Positions 1 to 9,515 of a DNA stretch of 64,000 nucleotides are shown here, one piece after another (position 1 is the first letter of the stretch; each line of letters starts with the position of its first letter). Made by a program: the position numbers and the translations under genes. Under the pieces are notes generated by a model. That model saw nothing but the letters and a program-made list of their open reading frames with translations, had not been told where the DNA came from and made no database searches. The stretch is from Methylomagnum ishizawai (GTDB lineage Bacteria; Pseudomonadota; Gammaproteobacteria; Methylococcales; Methylococcaceae): contig NZ_AP019783.1 in the NCBI RefSeq assembly GCF_019670005.1, forward strand, positions 454,501 through 518,500, read 5' to 3'.

Positions 1-2
1 GT

Positions 3-746
3 TCGGCCTGCGCCACCAGCGCCCATTGTGTCGGCAACGCCGCCGAATTGATCCAATTGGGCAAGCAGGATGTGGTTTTCGCCGGTGGTGGCGAAGAAGT
101 GCATTGGACCATGACGGTGTTGTTCGATGCCATGAACGCTTTGTCGTCCAAGTACAACGACACGCCGGAAGTCGCTTCCCGCGCCTACGACGCCGACCGC
201 GATGGTTTCGTGATCTCGGGCGGGGCCGGGGTGCTGGTGCTGGAGGAACTGGAACACGCCAAGGCGCGCGGGGCCAAAATCTACGGTGAATTGATCGGCT
301 ATGGCGCGACCTCCGATGGCTACGATATGGTCCAGCCTTCCGGCGAAGGCGCGGTGCGCTGCATGCGGCAGGCCATGGAACAGGTGGCCGGCCCGATTGA
401 TTACATCAACGCCCATGGCACCAGCACCCCCATCGGCGATATTCGCGAGTTGCAGGCCGTGAAGGAAGTGTTCGGGGCCGAAATCCCGCCGATCAGTTCC
501 ACCAAGTCCCTGTCCGGCCATGCGCTGGGCGCGGCGGGTGTCCACGAGGCGATTTATTCGCTGTTGATGATGGAGGGGCGTTTCATCTGCGCTTCGGCCA
601 ATATCGACAACCTCGACCCCGGCGCGGACGGCGTGCCCATCGTGCGGCAGCGGATCGACAATGCCCGCATCGATATCGCCATGTCCAACAGCTTCGGCTT
701 CGGCGGCACCAACGCCAGCTTGGTGTTCCAACGCTATGGTGGATAG
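3..746 (+). CDS. fabB: 3-oxoacyl-ACP synthase I (FabB), C-terminal part
   Basis: Condensing enzyme of type II fatty acid synthesis; it elongates acyl-ACP with malonyl-ACP in the cytoplasm and in this family also serves unsaturated fatty acid synthesis. The gene is cut by the window start; 247 residues are visible. The catalytic cysteine lies in SACATSAHC (Cys codon at 9-11). The two active-site histidines follow in HGTSTP (codon 414-416) and in [15 protein letters not shown] (codon 519-521). The C-terminus NSFGFGGTN is the usual glycine-rich loop. The ACATSAHC wording points to FabB rather than FabF. The stop overlaps the start of ttcA by 11 bases, so the two are probably co-transcribed. FabA, often just upstream of fabB, would lie outside the window. 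Confidence 0.95.
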   Translation, partial: SACATSAHCVGNAAELIQLGKQDVVFAGGGEEVHWTMTVLFDAMNALSSKYNDTPEVASRAYDADRDGFVISGGAGVLVLEELEHAKARGAKIYGELIGYGATSDGYDMVQPSGEGAVRCMRQAMEQVAGPIDYINAHGTSTPIGDIRELQAVKEVFGAEIPPISSTKSLSGHALGAAGVHEAIYSLLMMEGRFICASANIDNLDPGADGVPIVRQRIDNARIDIAMSNSFGFGGTNASLVFQRYGG

Positions 747-1614
747 CGCGACCCTGGCGCTTGGCGAAAAGCAGCGCTACGAGTTCAACAAGCTGCAAAA
801 ACGCCTGCGCCGCCAGGTGGGCGAGGCGATCGCCGATTACCGGATGATCGAGGCGGGCGACAAGGTGATGGTCTGCTTGTCCGGGGGCAAGGATTCCTAC
901 ACCTTGCTCGACATCCTGCTCAGCCTCCAGATGAGCGCCCCGGTGCGCTTCGAAATCGTCGCCGTCAACCTGGACCAGAAACAGCCCGGCTTTCCCGAGC
1001 ATATCTTGCCCAAGTACCTGGAAAGCCGGGGCGTGCCCTTCGACATCATCGAGCAGGATACCTACAGCATCGTCAAGCGGGTGGTCCCCGAGGGCAAAAC
1101 CACCTGCGGACTATGCTCCCGGCTCAGGCGCGGGGTGTTGTACCGCTACGCCGCCGAGAACGGCATCACCAAGATCGCCTTGGGCCACCATCGCGACGAT
1201 ATCCTGGAAACCTTCTTCCTCAACCTGTTCTACGGCGGGGCGCTCAAGGCCATGCCGCCCAAACTCCTCAGCGACGACCGGCGGCATGTGGTGATCCGCC
1301 CCTTGGCCTATTGCAAGGAGCGGGATATCGCGGCTTATGCCGAGGTCCGGGATTTCCCCTTGATCCCCTGCAACCTATGCGGCTCCCAGGAAAACCTCCA
1401 GCGCCAAGCCATGAAGGCCATGTTGGCCGAATGGGAAAAGCGCCATCCGGGGCGGGTGGAGACCATTTTCACGGCGCTGGGCAATGTGGCCCCCTCGCAA
1501 TTGGCCGACCGCGCCTTGTTCGATTTCGCGGGTTTGGAGCGGCTACGCGGGACGGGGGCCGCCTCCGCCGGGGAGGTCGATACGGCGGCGGGTTTGGAGG
1601 TGTTGTTCTTATAA
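736..1614 (+). CDS. ttcA: tRNA 2-thiocytidine(32) synthetase TtcA
   Basis: ATP-dependent thiolase that makes 2-thiocytidine at position 32 of tRNA, using an iron-sulfur cluster. The 292-residue product has the PP-loop SGGKDS (about residues 49-54), the cysteine pair CGLC (about 124-127) and a further cysteine in PCNLCGSQ (about 210) expected to hold the cluster. Length matches the family. The reading frame is open further upstream, but the ATG at 736 gives the expected N-terminus; the upstream extension lies inside fabB and reads as low-complexity sequence. This start overlaps the end of fabB, implying coupled translation. Confidence 0.93.
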   Translation: MVDSATLALGEKQRYEFNKLQKRLRRQVGEAIADYRMIEAGDKVMVCLSGGKDSYTLLDILLSLQMSAPVRFEIVAVNLDQKQPGFPEHILPKYLESRGVPFDIIEQDTYSIVKRVVPEGKTTCGLCSRLRRGVLYRYAAENGITKIALGHHRDDILETFFLNLFYGGALKAMPPKLLSDDRRHVVIRPLAYCKERDIAAYAEVRDFPLIPCNLCGSQENLQRQAMKAMLAEWEKRHPGRVETIFTALGNVAPSQLADRALFDFAGLERLRGTGAASAGEVDTAAGLEVLFL

Positions 1615-1773
1615 TCCGCCGCCCACCATAGGCTTTCCGCCCAGGCCGGCGGGCCGTGGCGGGCGAAAAACAAAGGCCCCTCTTGCATTTTTAGGAAATC
1701 TTCTTTATAAAGTCGCCGTGCTATCGGCACTACCAACTATAAATCTTAGAGCTTTGTAATTGAGGAGGATCTT

Positions 1774-1890
1774 ATGAAAAAGTTGCTTTGCGTTGTTAGC
1801 GTTCTCATGATGTCCCTGGTTGTTGTTGGCTGCGGTAACTCCCCGGACGGCGACAAGCAGAAGCTGGAAGCCCCGGTTTCCATGAACTAA
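1774..1890 (+). CDS. small lipoprotein, 38 aa
   Basis: A very short gene with a strong ribosome binding site, AGGAGG at 1763-1768, five bases before the ATG. The product starts MKKLLCVV, has a hydrophobic run and a lipobox ending VVGC, so it should be lipid-anchored by Cys20, leaving only an 18-residue acidic/polar tail (GNSPDGDKQK...). No function is recognised; it resembles the small entericidin/YgdI-like lipoproteins only in size and layout. It stands alone between ttcA and a terminator at about 2000. Confidence 0.7.
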   Translation: MKKLLCVVSVLMMSLVVVGCGNSPDGDKQKLEAPVSMN

Positions 1891-1995
1891 GTTATCCGGT
1901 AATTCAAGCCTGAAGATTCCCGTCCTTGAAAACAGCTTTGTTCAAGCCAAGTAAAGCGGCGAAATCAAAATAACTTTTTCAGGCACCGAATCCTA

Positions 1996-2026
1996 GCCCA
2001 GATGATAATATCCTCTGGGCTTTTTT
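1996..2026 (+). terminator. rho-independent terminator after the small lipoprotein
   Basis: A perfect 7-bp stem (gcccaga 1996-2002 with tctgggc 2014-2020) with an 11-base loop is followed directly by six T. It lies about 105 bases past the lipoprotein stop and should end that transcript. Confidence 0.85.
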
Positions 2027-2104
2027 GTGCCCGGATTAATTGGCCTGCGGCGTTTTGTCGCGTGGTTTGCGTGGTTAAATTTGGCGGCGACGGAGCCTGT
2101 TGAC

Positions 2105-2133
2105 TTGACAGGGGCCGAGCGTAAGGTAAGAAT
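2105..2133 (+). promoter_or_regulatory. candidate sigma70 promoter for the 41-aa membrane protein
   Basis: A perfect -35 hexamer TTGACA (2105-2110) is followed after 17 bases by AAGAAT (2128-2133), four of six matches to TATAAT. It lies about 80 bases before the ATG at 2212 and downstream of the terminator at 1996-2026, as expected for an independent transcript. Confidence 0.5.
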
Positions 2134-2211
2134 AGTCGCCGCAATAGCGTTCGTTGCTATTTCAAAAGACACCCAATAGAACAAATTTTAAGTTAAGAAG
2201 GTAGGTTAAGA

Positions 2212-2337
2212 ATGGGAGCCATACTAGATCTGGTTGAAAAAATGAGATCCCCCGTCGGCATCGTGGTCACCATCGTGATCATCGCCGTTGGCGTGTTCTT
2301 TGTTCGTTGGGTTTTCAACGACGAAGAAAAAAAGTAA
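2212..2337 (+). CDS. small single-pass membrane protein, 41 aa
   Basis: A 41-residue product with an amphipathic start (MGAILDLVEKMRSP), one membrane segment (VGIVVTIVIIAVGVFFVRWVF, about residues 15-35) and a charged tail NDEEKK. It has its own candidate promoter and no overlapping better ORF. No family is recognised. The conserved-looking layout (negative C-terminus, single helix) is typical of small regulators of membrane complexes, but that is speculation. Confidence 0.6.
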   Translation: MGAILDLVEKMRSPVGIVVTIVIIAVGVFFVRWVFNDEEKK

Positions 2338-2350
2338 GTATTTCGATTCG

Positions 2351-2413
2351 CGGTGGGTATAGGCTTCTCTCGAAAACGCTTTTCACCGTGTTATGGAAAG
2401 CCTATATCCGCCG
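2351..2413. repeat. imperfect inverted repeat, 16-bp arms
   Basis: Arms 2351-2366 and 2398-2413 are complementary at 14 of 16 positions, separated by 31 bases. It lies just after the 41-aa gene. There is no T-run on either side, so it may be an RNA structure or factor-dependent terminator. The rest of 2414-2616 shows nothing recognisable. Confidence 0.45.
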
Positions 2414-2616
2414 TAATCGGCCAGTGAAAAAAGTTATCCTCTCCCCTGCTTCCCGTCCATAATCTGCTTCCAAAACCCTGGTTCACCTGGAAATAAACAG
2501 GTTCCAGCGGTATTTCCCCCGCCTATATGCCAGCCTAGGACGCATTCCACGATGTCGTTCGGTTTTCCCTCCAGCCTCGGGGCGGGTCCGCCACAACATT
2601 TTAGGTTGCAAAAGCC

Positions 2617-3516
2617 ATGCGGATTTTCGTCACGGGTGGCACCGGCCTGATCGGTCGGGCGCTGTGCAAGGCATTATCGGAAAGTGGGCACCACCTTACC
2701 GTCCTCAGCCGCGATCCCGCCGCCGCCAAGCTCAAATGCGGGCCGGGCGTGGAGATCGTGGATAGCCTGGAGGTCTGGACGCCCGCTTCCCGGTTCGATG
2801 CGGTCATCAACCTGGCGGGCGCACCCATCGCCGACCGGCGTTGGTCCGAAAGCCGCAAGCGGGCTTTGTGGGAGAGCCGGGTCGATTTGACCCGGCGGCT
2901 GGTGGAGGCCATGGGCCGGGCCGACCAGAAACCCGCCGTGTTGATCGGTGGCTCGGCCATAGGTGTCTATGGCGATCGCGGCGACGAAACGCTGGACGAG
3001 GCTTCGGACTGCCGGGGCGAAGGTTTCAGCGAGCGCCTGTGCGCGGCCTGGGAAGCGGAAACGCTGAACGCCGCGGCCTTGGGCATCCGGGTCTGTTTGC
3101 TGCGGACCGGCTTGGTGGTCGCGCCGCGCGGCGGATTCCTCGCCAGGATGTTGCCCTTGTTCAAACTCGGGCTGGGCGGGCGGATCGGCGATGGTAGGCA
3201 ATGGATGTCCTGGGTCCATCTCGACGACCATATCGCCCTGACCCGCTTCCTCATCGATTCCCCGCACCTCGCCGGCGTTTTCAACGCCACCGCGCCCCGG
3301 CCCGTCACCAACGCCGAATTCACGGCCCGCCTCGCGGCGGCGTTGAAGCGGCCCGCCTTATTGCCGGTCCCGGCGGGGCCGCTCCGGTTGGGCCTGGGGG
3401 AAATGGCGGAATTGCTCCTGGGCGGCCAGCGGGTCCTGCCCGGGCGGGCGCGGGAAGCGGGATTCGAATTCCGCTTTGAAACCCTGGAATCGGCTTTGCG
3501 CGACGTGTTGGGATAA
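2617..3516 (+). CDS. TIGR01777-family NAD(P)-dependent epimerase (YfcH/SDR39U1-like)
   Basis: Atypical short-chain dehydrogenase/epimerase of 299 residues. The N-terminal Rossmann motif TGGTGLIGR (about residues 6-14) is followed by HLTVLSRDP and INLAGAPIADRRW, typical of the YfcH/SulA-like TIGR01777 family. The middle has GVYGDRGDE in the catalytic region and the C-terminal DUF1731-like part ends LLGGQRVLPGRAREAGFEFRF. The physiological substrate of this family is not established; in E. coli yfcH is uncharacterised and plant homologues are linked to chloroplast division. It stands alone between the small gene cluster and a convergent ligase gene. Confidence 0.88.
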   Translation: MRIFVTGGTGLIGRALCKALSESGHHLTVLSRDPAAAKLKCGPGVEIVDSLEVWTPASRFDAVINLAGAPIADRRWSESRKRALWESRVDLTRRLVEAMGRADQKPAVLIGGSAIGVYGDRGDETLDEASDCRGEGFSERLCAAWEAETLNAAALGIRVCLLRTGLVVAPRGGFLARMLPLFKLGLGGRIGDGRQWMSWVHLDDHIALTRFLIDSPHLAGVFNATAPRPVTNAEFTARLAAALKRPALLPVPAGPLRLGLGEMAELLLGGQRVLPGRAREAGFEFRFETLESALRDVLG

Positions 3517-3599
3517 TCCACCCGGCCTATCCTGGATTCTTTTGCCGAAACCGGCGCATAAACCACCGGGGGACGCGGGCCTGGGGTTTTCTCCCACCT

Positions 3600-5069
3600 T
3601 TAGCGCCGGGTATAGCGGTGTTTCACGCCCGCCGGGAAATACCCGGCATCCCCGAACGGCTTTAATTCCACCCTGGGCGTTTGCCGCTCCGCTGGGATGT
3701 AATTGGCGAACTCGCTGTTCAGCCTGAGCAATTGCGCCCGGATCGATTCGGCCAACCGCGCCGCTTTCCCCGCGTCGGCGGCGATGCCCGGCAATAATTC
3801 CACCGTCACCCTCAATTCGCTGTCGCCCGCCGGGGTTTCCCGCACTTCCAGCACGAACTTGCCCGTGGCGAAAGCCTGGATATCCGGTTGCTCCAGGCCC
3901 ACGGCGATGTTTTCCGGGTAGATATTGGCCCCGTAATACGAGACCGTGAAATCGGCCCGGCCAAACACGTAGGCGAAGGGCAGGGCGCGGGTGGGCCGGG
4001 CCGGGTCCAGCCCGTAATCCTCCAGCTTCGCGCCATGGTCGGCCAGGAACGCCAGCAATTCGGCATGGCCGACGAGTCCGCCCTTGTCGGCGATGTGGTA
4101 GCGGAACAGCGGCACGCCGTTGTCGCCGGAAACCACCAGGGTGCCCTCGTGCAACTCGAAATAACGGCTGAGGGGATCGTATTGCACCAGGGTCGGCAGG
4201 CGCGATTCGCCGAACAATTCCCGCGCGGCCTGGGGATGTTGGGCCAGGAAGCGGCGGGCGGCGATGCTCAGGGGGGTTTCGTTGCCGAGGACGCCGCCGT
4301 CTGCGGTGCCGTAGAGCGAGGCTGAGTCGTAGCACACCGCGGTCGAGCCGGTCCTTTGTCCCACCAGGCTGCGCCATTCCTCGCTGAACACCTCGCCCGC
4401 GAACACCAGTTTGATGCGGTGGCGCGGCCAATCGATGCCCTCGGCCAGCCCGGCGTCGATCACATCCTTGACGAAGGGCGGATAGCCCAGCAACACCGTC
4501 TGCTCGAAATGCGGGGCGAGTTCGCGCACCACCCGGAAGATTTCTTCCTGCTTGTTGCCTGGGGTCGCCACCAGGAGCGGATAGCCCTTTTGCCCCAGAT
4601 GCCAGAGGCAGGACGCGGTGTAGAGCCCGCCCACCCAATTGCCCAGCGCGAAGCAGACCACCGCCAGGGTGGGGCGTTCGTGCGCTTGGAAGCTGTCGCG
4701 GAACACTTGCTCGAAGCGCAGGGCGATGTCGAATTCGTGCCGGACCGAGCGCGGCCAGAAGGTGGGCTGGCCGGTGGAACCCGAGGACACCGCCACCCGG
4801 TCGCAATCCAACAGGCTCCCGCCCCGGCAGCGTTCCGGCAGGGGATGGGCGTGCATGTAGTTGGGTTTGTTGGTGAGCGGCAGGCGGGCGAAATCCTCGA
4901 AGGTGGCCACGCTTTCGGGCGCGAGGCCGTGCCCGGCCAGGAATCGGCGGTAGGCCGGGACTTCCGGCGCGGTGGCGCGGAACCAGTCGAGGAGGGTGGT
5001 TGGGCCGTCCAGGGCCGCGTGTTGGGCGAGGCGGTCGTCCAGGGAAGTGGAGAAGAAGGGATTGGGCAT
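3600..5069 (-). CDS. phenylacetate-CoA ligase-like adenylate-forming enzyme
   Basis: 489-residue member of the AMP-forming acyl-CoA synthetase superfamily, closest in style to PaaK / coenzyme F390 synthetase. The ATP-binding loop appears as VAVSSGSTGQPTFWPRS (about residues 102-118). Further on, the sugar/adenine region reads CYDSASLYGTADGG and the C-terminal hinge FGRADFTVSYYGANIYPENI is the usual PaaK-type segment. It should activate a carboxylic acid with ATP, but the substrate is unknown and no phenylacetate pathway gene is nearby. The ATG at 5069 is chosen because AGGA lies about eight bases upstream; a longer frame exists to 5210 but would run into the preceding potA gene. Confidence 0.82.
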   Translation of the reverse strand: MPNPFFSTSLDDRLAQHAALDGPTTLLDWFRATAPEVPAYRRFLAGHGLAPESVATFEDFARLPLTNKPNYMHAHPLPERCRGGSLLDCDRVAVSSGSTGQPTFWPRSVRHEFDIALRFEQVFRDSFQAHERPTLAVVCFALGNWVGGLYTASCLWHLGQKGYPLLVATPGNKQEEIFRVVRELAPHFEQTVLLGYPPFVKDVIDAGLAEGIDWPRHRIKLVFAGEVFSEEWRSLVGQRTGSTAVCYDSASLYGTADGGVLGNETPLSIAARRFLAQHPQAARELFGESRLPTLVQYDPLSRYFELHEGTLVVSGDNGVPLFRYHIADKGGLVGHAELLAFLADHGAKLEDYGLDPARPTRALPFAYVFGRADFTVSYYGANIYPENIAVGLEQPDIQAFATGKFVLEVRETPAGDSELRVTVELLPGIAADAGKAARLAESIRAQLLRLNSEFANYIPAERQTPRVELKPFGDAGYFPAGVKHRYTRR

Positions 5070-5167
5070 GGCGGCGTCCTGGGTATGGAATGACTGGGAA
5101 ATTGTCCACCGCGCACCGGGTTTGCGGAAGGCTTTTTGACCGTGGGCCTGGATCGCTCGATTTGATC

Positions 5168-6259
5168 CTATGCCTCGGCGGGCAACACCGTCTCCGCCCC
5201 CGCCATCCAAGCCACCGCCACCCGCTGTCCGGCCTTGTAACCGCCGGTTTGATCTTCCCCGCCGAGGAAGCCGCTCGCCAGCACCCTCTTGCCGCCGTCC
5301 AGCTCGACCACCGTGTCCAGACCCATGCCTTTATAGGTCTGCGCGGTGATGGTGCCCCGCAAGCGGCCCGGCGCGGCGGCTTCCGGTTCCAGCCGCAGAT
5401 GTTCCGGCCTGAGCAGCACATGGACCTTGTCGCCCACTGCCCAGGTCCGCCCGGAACCGAACACGCAGTCCAAGCCTTCGACCCGCGCCGCGATCCGGCC
5501 CGGCCCCGGCAACGCGGTGACGACCGCGTCCAGCCGGTTGCTCTCGCCGACGAACCCGGCCACGAACAGGCTGACGGGATGTTGGTAAATCTCGCGGGGC
5601 GTGCCGATCTGCTCGATCCTCCCGGCCCGCATCACCGCCACCCGGTCGGACATGGACAGGGCTTCCTCCTGGTCGTGGGTGACGAACAGGAAGGTCAGGC
5701 CCAGCCGGGTTTGCAGGGCTTTGAGTTCGCGCTGCATTTCCTTGCGCAAGCGGTAATCCAGGGCGCTGAGGGATTCGTCCAGCAACAGCACGCGGGGCCG
5801 GTTGACCAGGGCGCGGGCCAGGGCCACCCGCTGTTGCTGCCCGCCGGATAGCTGGTGCGGCTTGCGTCCGGCCAAATCCTCCAATTGGACACCGGCCAGG
5901 GCTTCCGCCACCCGCGGGGGGATGTCGGCGCGCGGCGTCTTGGCCATCCGCAGCCCGAACGCCACGTTGTCGAACACCGTCATATGCGGGAACAGGGCGT
6001 AGCTCTGGAATACGGTATTGACCGGGCGGCGGTGGGGCGGCAGGGCGTTGACGCAGCCGCCGTCGAGCCGCACTTCCCCGGCGTCGGGCGTCTCGAACCC
6101 GGCCAGCAACCGCAAGGCCGTGGTTTTGCCGCAGCCGGAAGGACCGAGCAGGGTCAGGAATTCGCCCTCGTTCACGGCGAGGTCCAGGCCGGGCAGGATG
6201 GTTTTGCCGTCGTAGCGTTTGACGACGGCTTGGAATTGGACGATGGGCGTTGGGTTCAT
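5168..6259 (-). CDS. potA: spermidine/putrescine-type ABC transporter ATPase PotA
   Basis: 363-residue ATPase of a PotABCD-type importer. It has Walker [10 protein letters not shown] (39-47), a Q-loop [13 protein letters not shown], the signature LSGGQQQR and Walker B VLLLDES followed by LSALD. A C-terminal TOBE_2 domain ([25 protein letters not shown]) resembles PotA closely. ATG 6259 sits four bases after the stop of the upstream GT61-like gene, so the two should be co-translated. Oddly, no permease (PotB/PotC) or binding protein (PotD) lies next to it, so it is an orphan ATPase here. Its partners must be elsewhere, or it serves another permease. Confidence 0.85.
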   Translation of the reverse strand: MNPTPIVQFQAVVKRYDGKTILPGLDLAVNEGEFLTLLGPSGCGKTTALRLLAGFETPDAGEVRLDGGCVNALPPHRRPVNTVFQSYALFPHMTVFDNVAFGLRMAKTPRADIPPRVAEALAGVQLEDLAGRKPHQLSGGQQQRVALARALVNRPRVLLLDESLSALDYRLRKEMQRELKALQTRLGLTFLFVTHDQEEALSMSDRVAVMRAGRIEQIGTPREIYQHPVSLFVAGFVGESNRLDAVVTALPGPGRIAARVEGLDCVFGSGRTWAVGDKVHVLLRPEHLRLEPEAAAPGRLRGTITAQTYKGMGLDTVVELDGGKRVLASGFLGGEDQTGGYKAGQRVAVAWMAGAETVLPAEA

Positions 6260-6263
6260 CGGA

Positions 6264-7436
6264 TCAGCGGGAAGTGGACGCGGCGCGGGCGGGCCGGGGG
6301 GGCGGCGCGTCGATGGCCGGGGCCAAGGCGGCGAAGCCGCAAGCGGCGAGGCAGGCCAGGACGCGCTCGCGGGCACCGGGCACGGCCAAGCGCCGACCCC
6401 TGGCGAAGTGCGCCAGCCATTCCTTGGTATCGGCCACGCAGGCCGCTTGGTATCGTGCGCTGTCCCAGTGCCGCCGGATGGGAATGCCGAGCCGTTCCAG
6501 GCCATCCAGCAACAAGGCTTCGTCCAGGACGGTGATGCCCCGGCTATCGGCGGCTTTGCCCGCCTCGTCCAGGCCATGGATCAGCTTGGCCCCGAAATCC
6601 AGGTATTCGAGGCTCTGGGCGCGGGGTTGGACGAAGACCTCGGCGACCCTGGAACCTGGGCGGCGGCACAGTATGCTGACCCGGCCCAGCGTCCGCCCGA
6701 GGAGCTGGGTGCCATGCAAGGCCGAGCCTTCCGCGAAGATCACATGCTCGGCGATGGCGTAGCGCCTGAGTTGCTGGGCCAGGGCCACCTTTTCCGGTCG
6801 GAACACCGTCACGCCCGCCGCCACCAAGGCGGTTTCGAGGTAGCGCTCCCCGGCGAAACGGGCGCTTTGGCCCGCCCTGGAGACGTACAACCGGCCCCGC
6901 CGGACCGGACGGCCCAGGCGCTGGCGGGCGAGCGCATCCAGCAGGTCGAGATAATCCGGCGCGGGGCCGATCCGGCCCAGTTGCTCGGCCTGGGGGGCGA
7001 CGCAGAGGCGGGGGGCCAGGGTCGGTTTGGCCAGGACCCGCGTCCGCTCCGGGGCGACGCCGAACCAAGCCAAGATGTCCCGGAAAAAACCGGGGGCCGT
7101 GGCCGGCGAGGTGATTTTGCGCAGCGGATTGGCCGCGAAGGCGAACACGGCTTCCGGCCATTCGGCCAGGGTCGGCAGGATGCGCAAGGAGAACTCGGAT
7201 ATCTGATGGCCGAAATGGGGGACGATGGGACCGGCCCAGGCGACCGGTTCGGCCAGGATATCCTCGATGGGCAGTTCGATGGGCGGATGGTCGCAGGGCT
7301 GGCCCTTGCGGCAATGCCGCGCCGTGGTCTGGCGCTCCCAATCCGGCCACACCGGCCCGCCCTCGTGCGGCGAGCCGCCGCCGAGCAGGCGGGTATAGGG
7401 CATGATCGGCACATCGTCGAAGTATTGCAGGCTCAT
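6264..7436 (-). CDS. glycosyltransferase family 61-like protein
   Basis: About 390 residues. The central segment [19 protein letters not shown], then a paired-helix stretch and [19 protein letters not shown], follows the pattern of GT61/DUF563 enzymes, whose members add sugars to polysaccharides or proteins. The N-terminus contains a conserved-looking [13 protein letters not shown] and a histidine-rich patch. I chose ATG 7436; a GTG at 7484 in the same frame gives 406 residues and is also possible because neither has a clear ribosome site. It is followed four bases later by potA and preceded by a lipoprotein gene, forming a minus-strand operon. The acceptor is unknown. Confidence 0.65.
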   Translation of the reverse strand: MSLQYFDDVPIMPYTRLLGGGSPHEGGPVWPDWERQTTARHCRKGQPCDHPPIELPIEDILAEPVAWAGPIVPHFGHQISEFSLRILPTLAEWPEAVFAFAANPLRKITSPATAPGFFRDILAWFGVAPERTRVLAKPTLAPRLCVAPQAEQLGRIGPAPDYLDLLDALARQRLGRPVRRGRLYVSRAGQSARFAGERYLETALVAAGVTVFRPEKVALAQQLRRYAIAEHVIFAEGSALHGTQLLGRTLGRVSILCRRPGSRVAEVFVQPRAQSLEYLDFGAKLIHGLDEAGKAADSRGITVLDEALLLDGLERLGIPIRRHWDSARYQAACVADTKEWLAHFARGRRLAVPGARERVLACLAACGFAALAPAIDAPPPRPARAASTSR

Positions 7437-7494
7437 GGCATCGGGGGCGTGGTCGTTGGCAGGCGCATCATAGCGGTTCGGCACCGGACCGGCA

Positions 7495-8880
7495 TCATCG
7501 GTCCTGGGGCGGACGGCGCAGGCGTTCCGCCGCCCAGCGATACGCCAGGGCCGTCGCCAGGACCGCGCCGCACAGGATCGCGATCAAGCACAGCGCTTTT
7601 TGGAAGGCATAATCCACCACCGCCTGCGCTTCGGTGCGGGCCTTTGCGCCCAGGCGGTCGAAACCCGCCGCCAGCCGTTCGAACCGGGCCGGGTCGGTGC
7701 TGTGGCCGAAGGCGTCGAGCAAGCCGGTCAGGCGTGCCGCCGCCTGTTCGATCCGCGCCGCCGCCGCCGTGTAGTCGGCGATGCGGAAAGGTTCCGCATC
7801 GGGCCGGGGCGGGCCGGTATCGGCGGTCAGTTGGGCGGCCACCGCGCCGAAGGTGCGCAAGGCTTGATCGGTGCCGGCGGCCATCTGGGTTCCCGCCGTG
7901 AACGCCTGCCGGGTCTCGGCGGCCAGGGCGGTGAGGCCGCGTTGCTGGTCGGCCAGGGCGGCGAGGATTTGTGCCCGTTCGTGGCCGATCACATCGGGCA
8001 GGCGTTCCGTGGTTTGGCTGAAGCGGTCGGCGGCGGCGGCCAGTTGGGTCGAGGCGGCGATGGCTTCCCGCAGTTCCGGCAAGCCCGCCGTTTGCAGGGC
8101 CAGCAGTTCGGTTTGCTGGCGCACCAGGTTCGGTAGTCTCTGGGCCAGGAACAAGGCCCGTTCGGCGAACAGCCGGGTTTGGGCCAGTTCGCGGGTGGCG
8201 GGGTCGAGTCCCGACAGCGGGTCGATATCGAGCAGCTTGAACACGCTGGGGAAGCGCGATGCGTCGGTGGGGCGGCTGGCCTTGGCGATCATGCTGGAGA
8301 AGCCCAGGGCGCGTACCGTGCGGAAGGCTTCCGGCGTCGGGTTGTCGCGGTGCCAGGCGGCGATGGCTTTGCGGAGTTCGGCGATTTGCCCAGGGGCCAG
8401 GACGCCATCGGCGATTTGCCAGATTTGCTTTTCGCCTTCGCGGCAGGCGTTGAGCAGGGGCCGGGCCGATTCGCGGTATTCGCCGGGTATCCAATGATCT
8501 TCGACCGTCATCCGGGTCAGGGCGACCAGGGCGGCCATGTCCAACAGGTCGGCGAAGGCGTTCTGGCCGGTGGCGACGGCCTGGATGTTGTCGGTATATT
8601 GCAATTGCAGCGTGCGTAGTTCGATGGGATCGAGCTTCTGCCCGTTGCGCCGCAGCGACTCGCTGGCGCCCAGCATCGAGGCCAGGAAGTCGTCGGAGAA
8701 GCGCATCAATTGCTGTTGCAGTTCCACCGGGTCGGCGGTGTCGCCGTCCTTTTGCGGCAGGATGCGGGAGACGGCCCGCTCGGGCAGGGTCAGCGTGGTT
8801 TGGAGCAGGGTGCAGCCGGAGAGCGCCAGCAGGGCCAGCGCGGCGGCAACCGGGCGGGGGCCGCGCGGTCCAATAATCAT
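7495..8880 (-). CDS. large lipoprotein with C-terminal membrane helix, unknown function
   Basis: 461 residues. The N-terminus has a lipoprotein signal with lipobox LSGC (about residues 20-23). The long middle is alanine/glutamine-rich and strongly helical, probably coiled coil (runs such as LRNGQKLDPIELRTLQLQY and AAARIEQAAARLTGLL). A C-terminal hydrophobic segment (CLIAILCGAVLATALAY) precedes a basic tail. A protein anchored at both ends would span the periplasm or brace inner and outer membrane, but this is inference. I recognise no family. It is first in the operon with the GT61-like gene and potA. The divergent Gly-rich gene starts only 50 bases away, so the two share a promoter region. 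Confidence 0.65.
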   Translation of the reverse strand: MIIGPRGPRPVAAALALLALSGCTLLQTTLTLPERAVSRILPQKDGDTADPVELQQQLMRFSDDFLASMLGASESLRRNGQKLDPIELRTLQLQYTDNIQAVATGQNAFADLLDMAALVALTRMTVEDHWIPGEYRESARPLLNACREGEKQIWQIADGVLAPGQIAELRKAIAAWHRDNPTPEAFRTVRALGFSSMIAKASRPTDASRFPSVFKLLDIDPLSGLDPATRELAQTRLFAERALFLAQRLPNLVRQQTELLALQTAGLPELREAIAASTQLAAAADRFSQTTERLPDVIGHERAQILAALADQQRGLTALAAETRQAFTAGTQMAAGTDQALRTFGAVAAQLTADTGPPRPDAEPFRIADYTAAAARIEQAAARLTGLLDAFGHSTDPARFERLAAGFDRLGAKARTEAQAVVDYAFQKALCLIAILCGAVLATALAYRWAAERLRRPPQDR

Positions 8881-8930
8881 GGGCGATGGGCCATGGCGTG
8901 TGGCCGGGTCCGCCACGGGATGGGAGGGCG

Positions 8931-9515
8931 ATGCGAGTGGTCAAGCTGATCGGGATACTGGCCCTGGGATGGGCCCTGGGCGGAACCGCCTGGGCCCGCG
9001 GTGGCGGTGGAGGCCATGGCGGCGGGGGTCATTATGGCGGGGGACACTGGGGCGGTGGATATCGCGGTGGCGGCTATTGGGGCCATGGCTATTATGGCGG
9101 TCGTCCATTCCGTGGGTATTCCAGCTTCGGGTTTTACTTCGGGCCGGGCTGGGGCTGGCCGTACCCTGGGCCGTATTATTATCCCTATTACGCCTATCCC
9201 CCGGCGATAGTCGCGGTGCCCGCCGAGCCGCCGGTCTATATCGAGCGCGGCGCCGCCGGGAGCGCCGGTCCGCGGCCTTGGCATTATTGCCCGGACCCGC
9301 CGGGCTACGCGCCCTATGTCAAGGATTGCCCGGCGGGCTGGCAGGCCATCGCGCCCGCGCCCATGGGACAGGAGCCGGGTTATTGGTATCGCTGCGACGA
9401 TCCACGCGGGCGTTATCCTTATGTCCGCGACTGTCCTTCCGGTTGGCGCAAGGCCATCCCGGAACCCGCCGCCACGAACCCCGCCCCCAATCCCAACCCG
9501 ATGGAGCCTCCATGA
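8931..9515 (+). CDS. secreted glycine/tyrosine-rich protein
   Basis: 194 residues with a cleavable signal (LIGILALGWALGGTAWARG), then a Gly/His/Tyr-rich stretch and a proline/tyrosine-rich stretch. The C-terminal part holds two copies of a short module: YAPYVKDCPAGWQAI and YPYVRDCPSGWRKAI, each preceded by a CPDPPG or CDDPRG turn, with paired cysteines. Such modules occur in many uncharacterised envelope proteins. Start chosen at 8931 because GGAGG lies at 8923-8927. The stop overlaps the ATG of the next gene, so the pair should be one envelope operon. Confidence 0.72.
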   Translation: MRVVKLIGILALGWALGGTAWARGGGGGHGGGGHYGGGHWGGGYRGGGYWGHGYYGGRPFRGYSSFGFYFGPGWGWPYPGPYYYPYYAYPPAIVAVPAEPPVYIERGAAGSAGPRPWHYCPDPPGYAPYVKDCPAGWQAIAPAPMGQEPGYWYRCDDPRGRYPYVRDCPSGWRKAIPEPAATNPAPNPNPMEPP

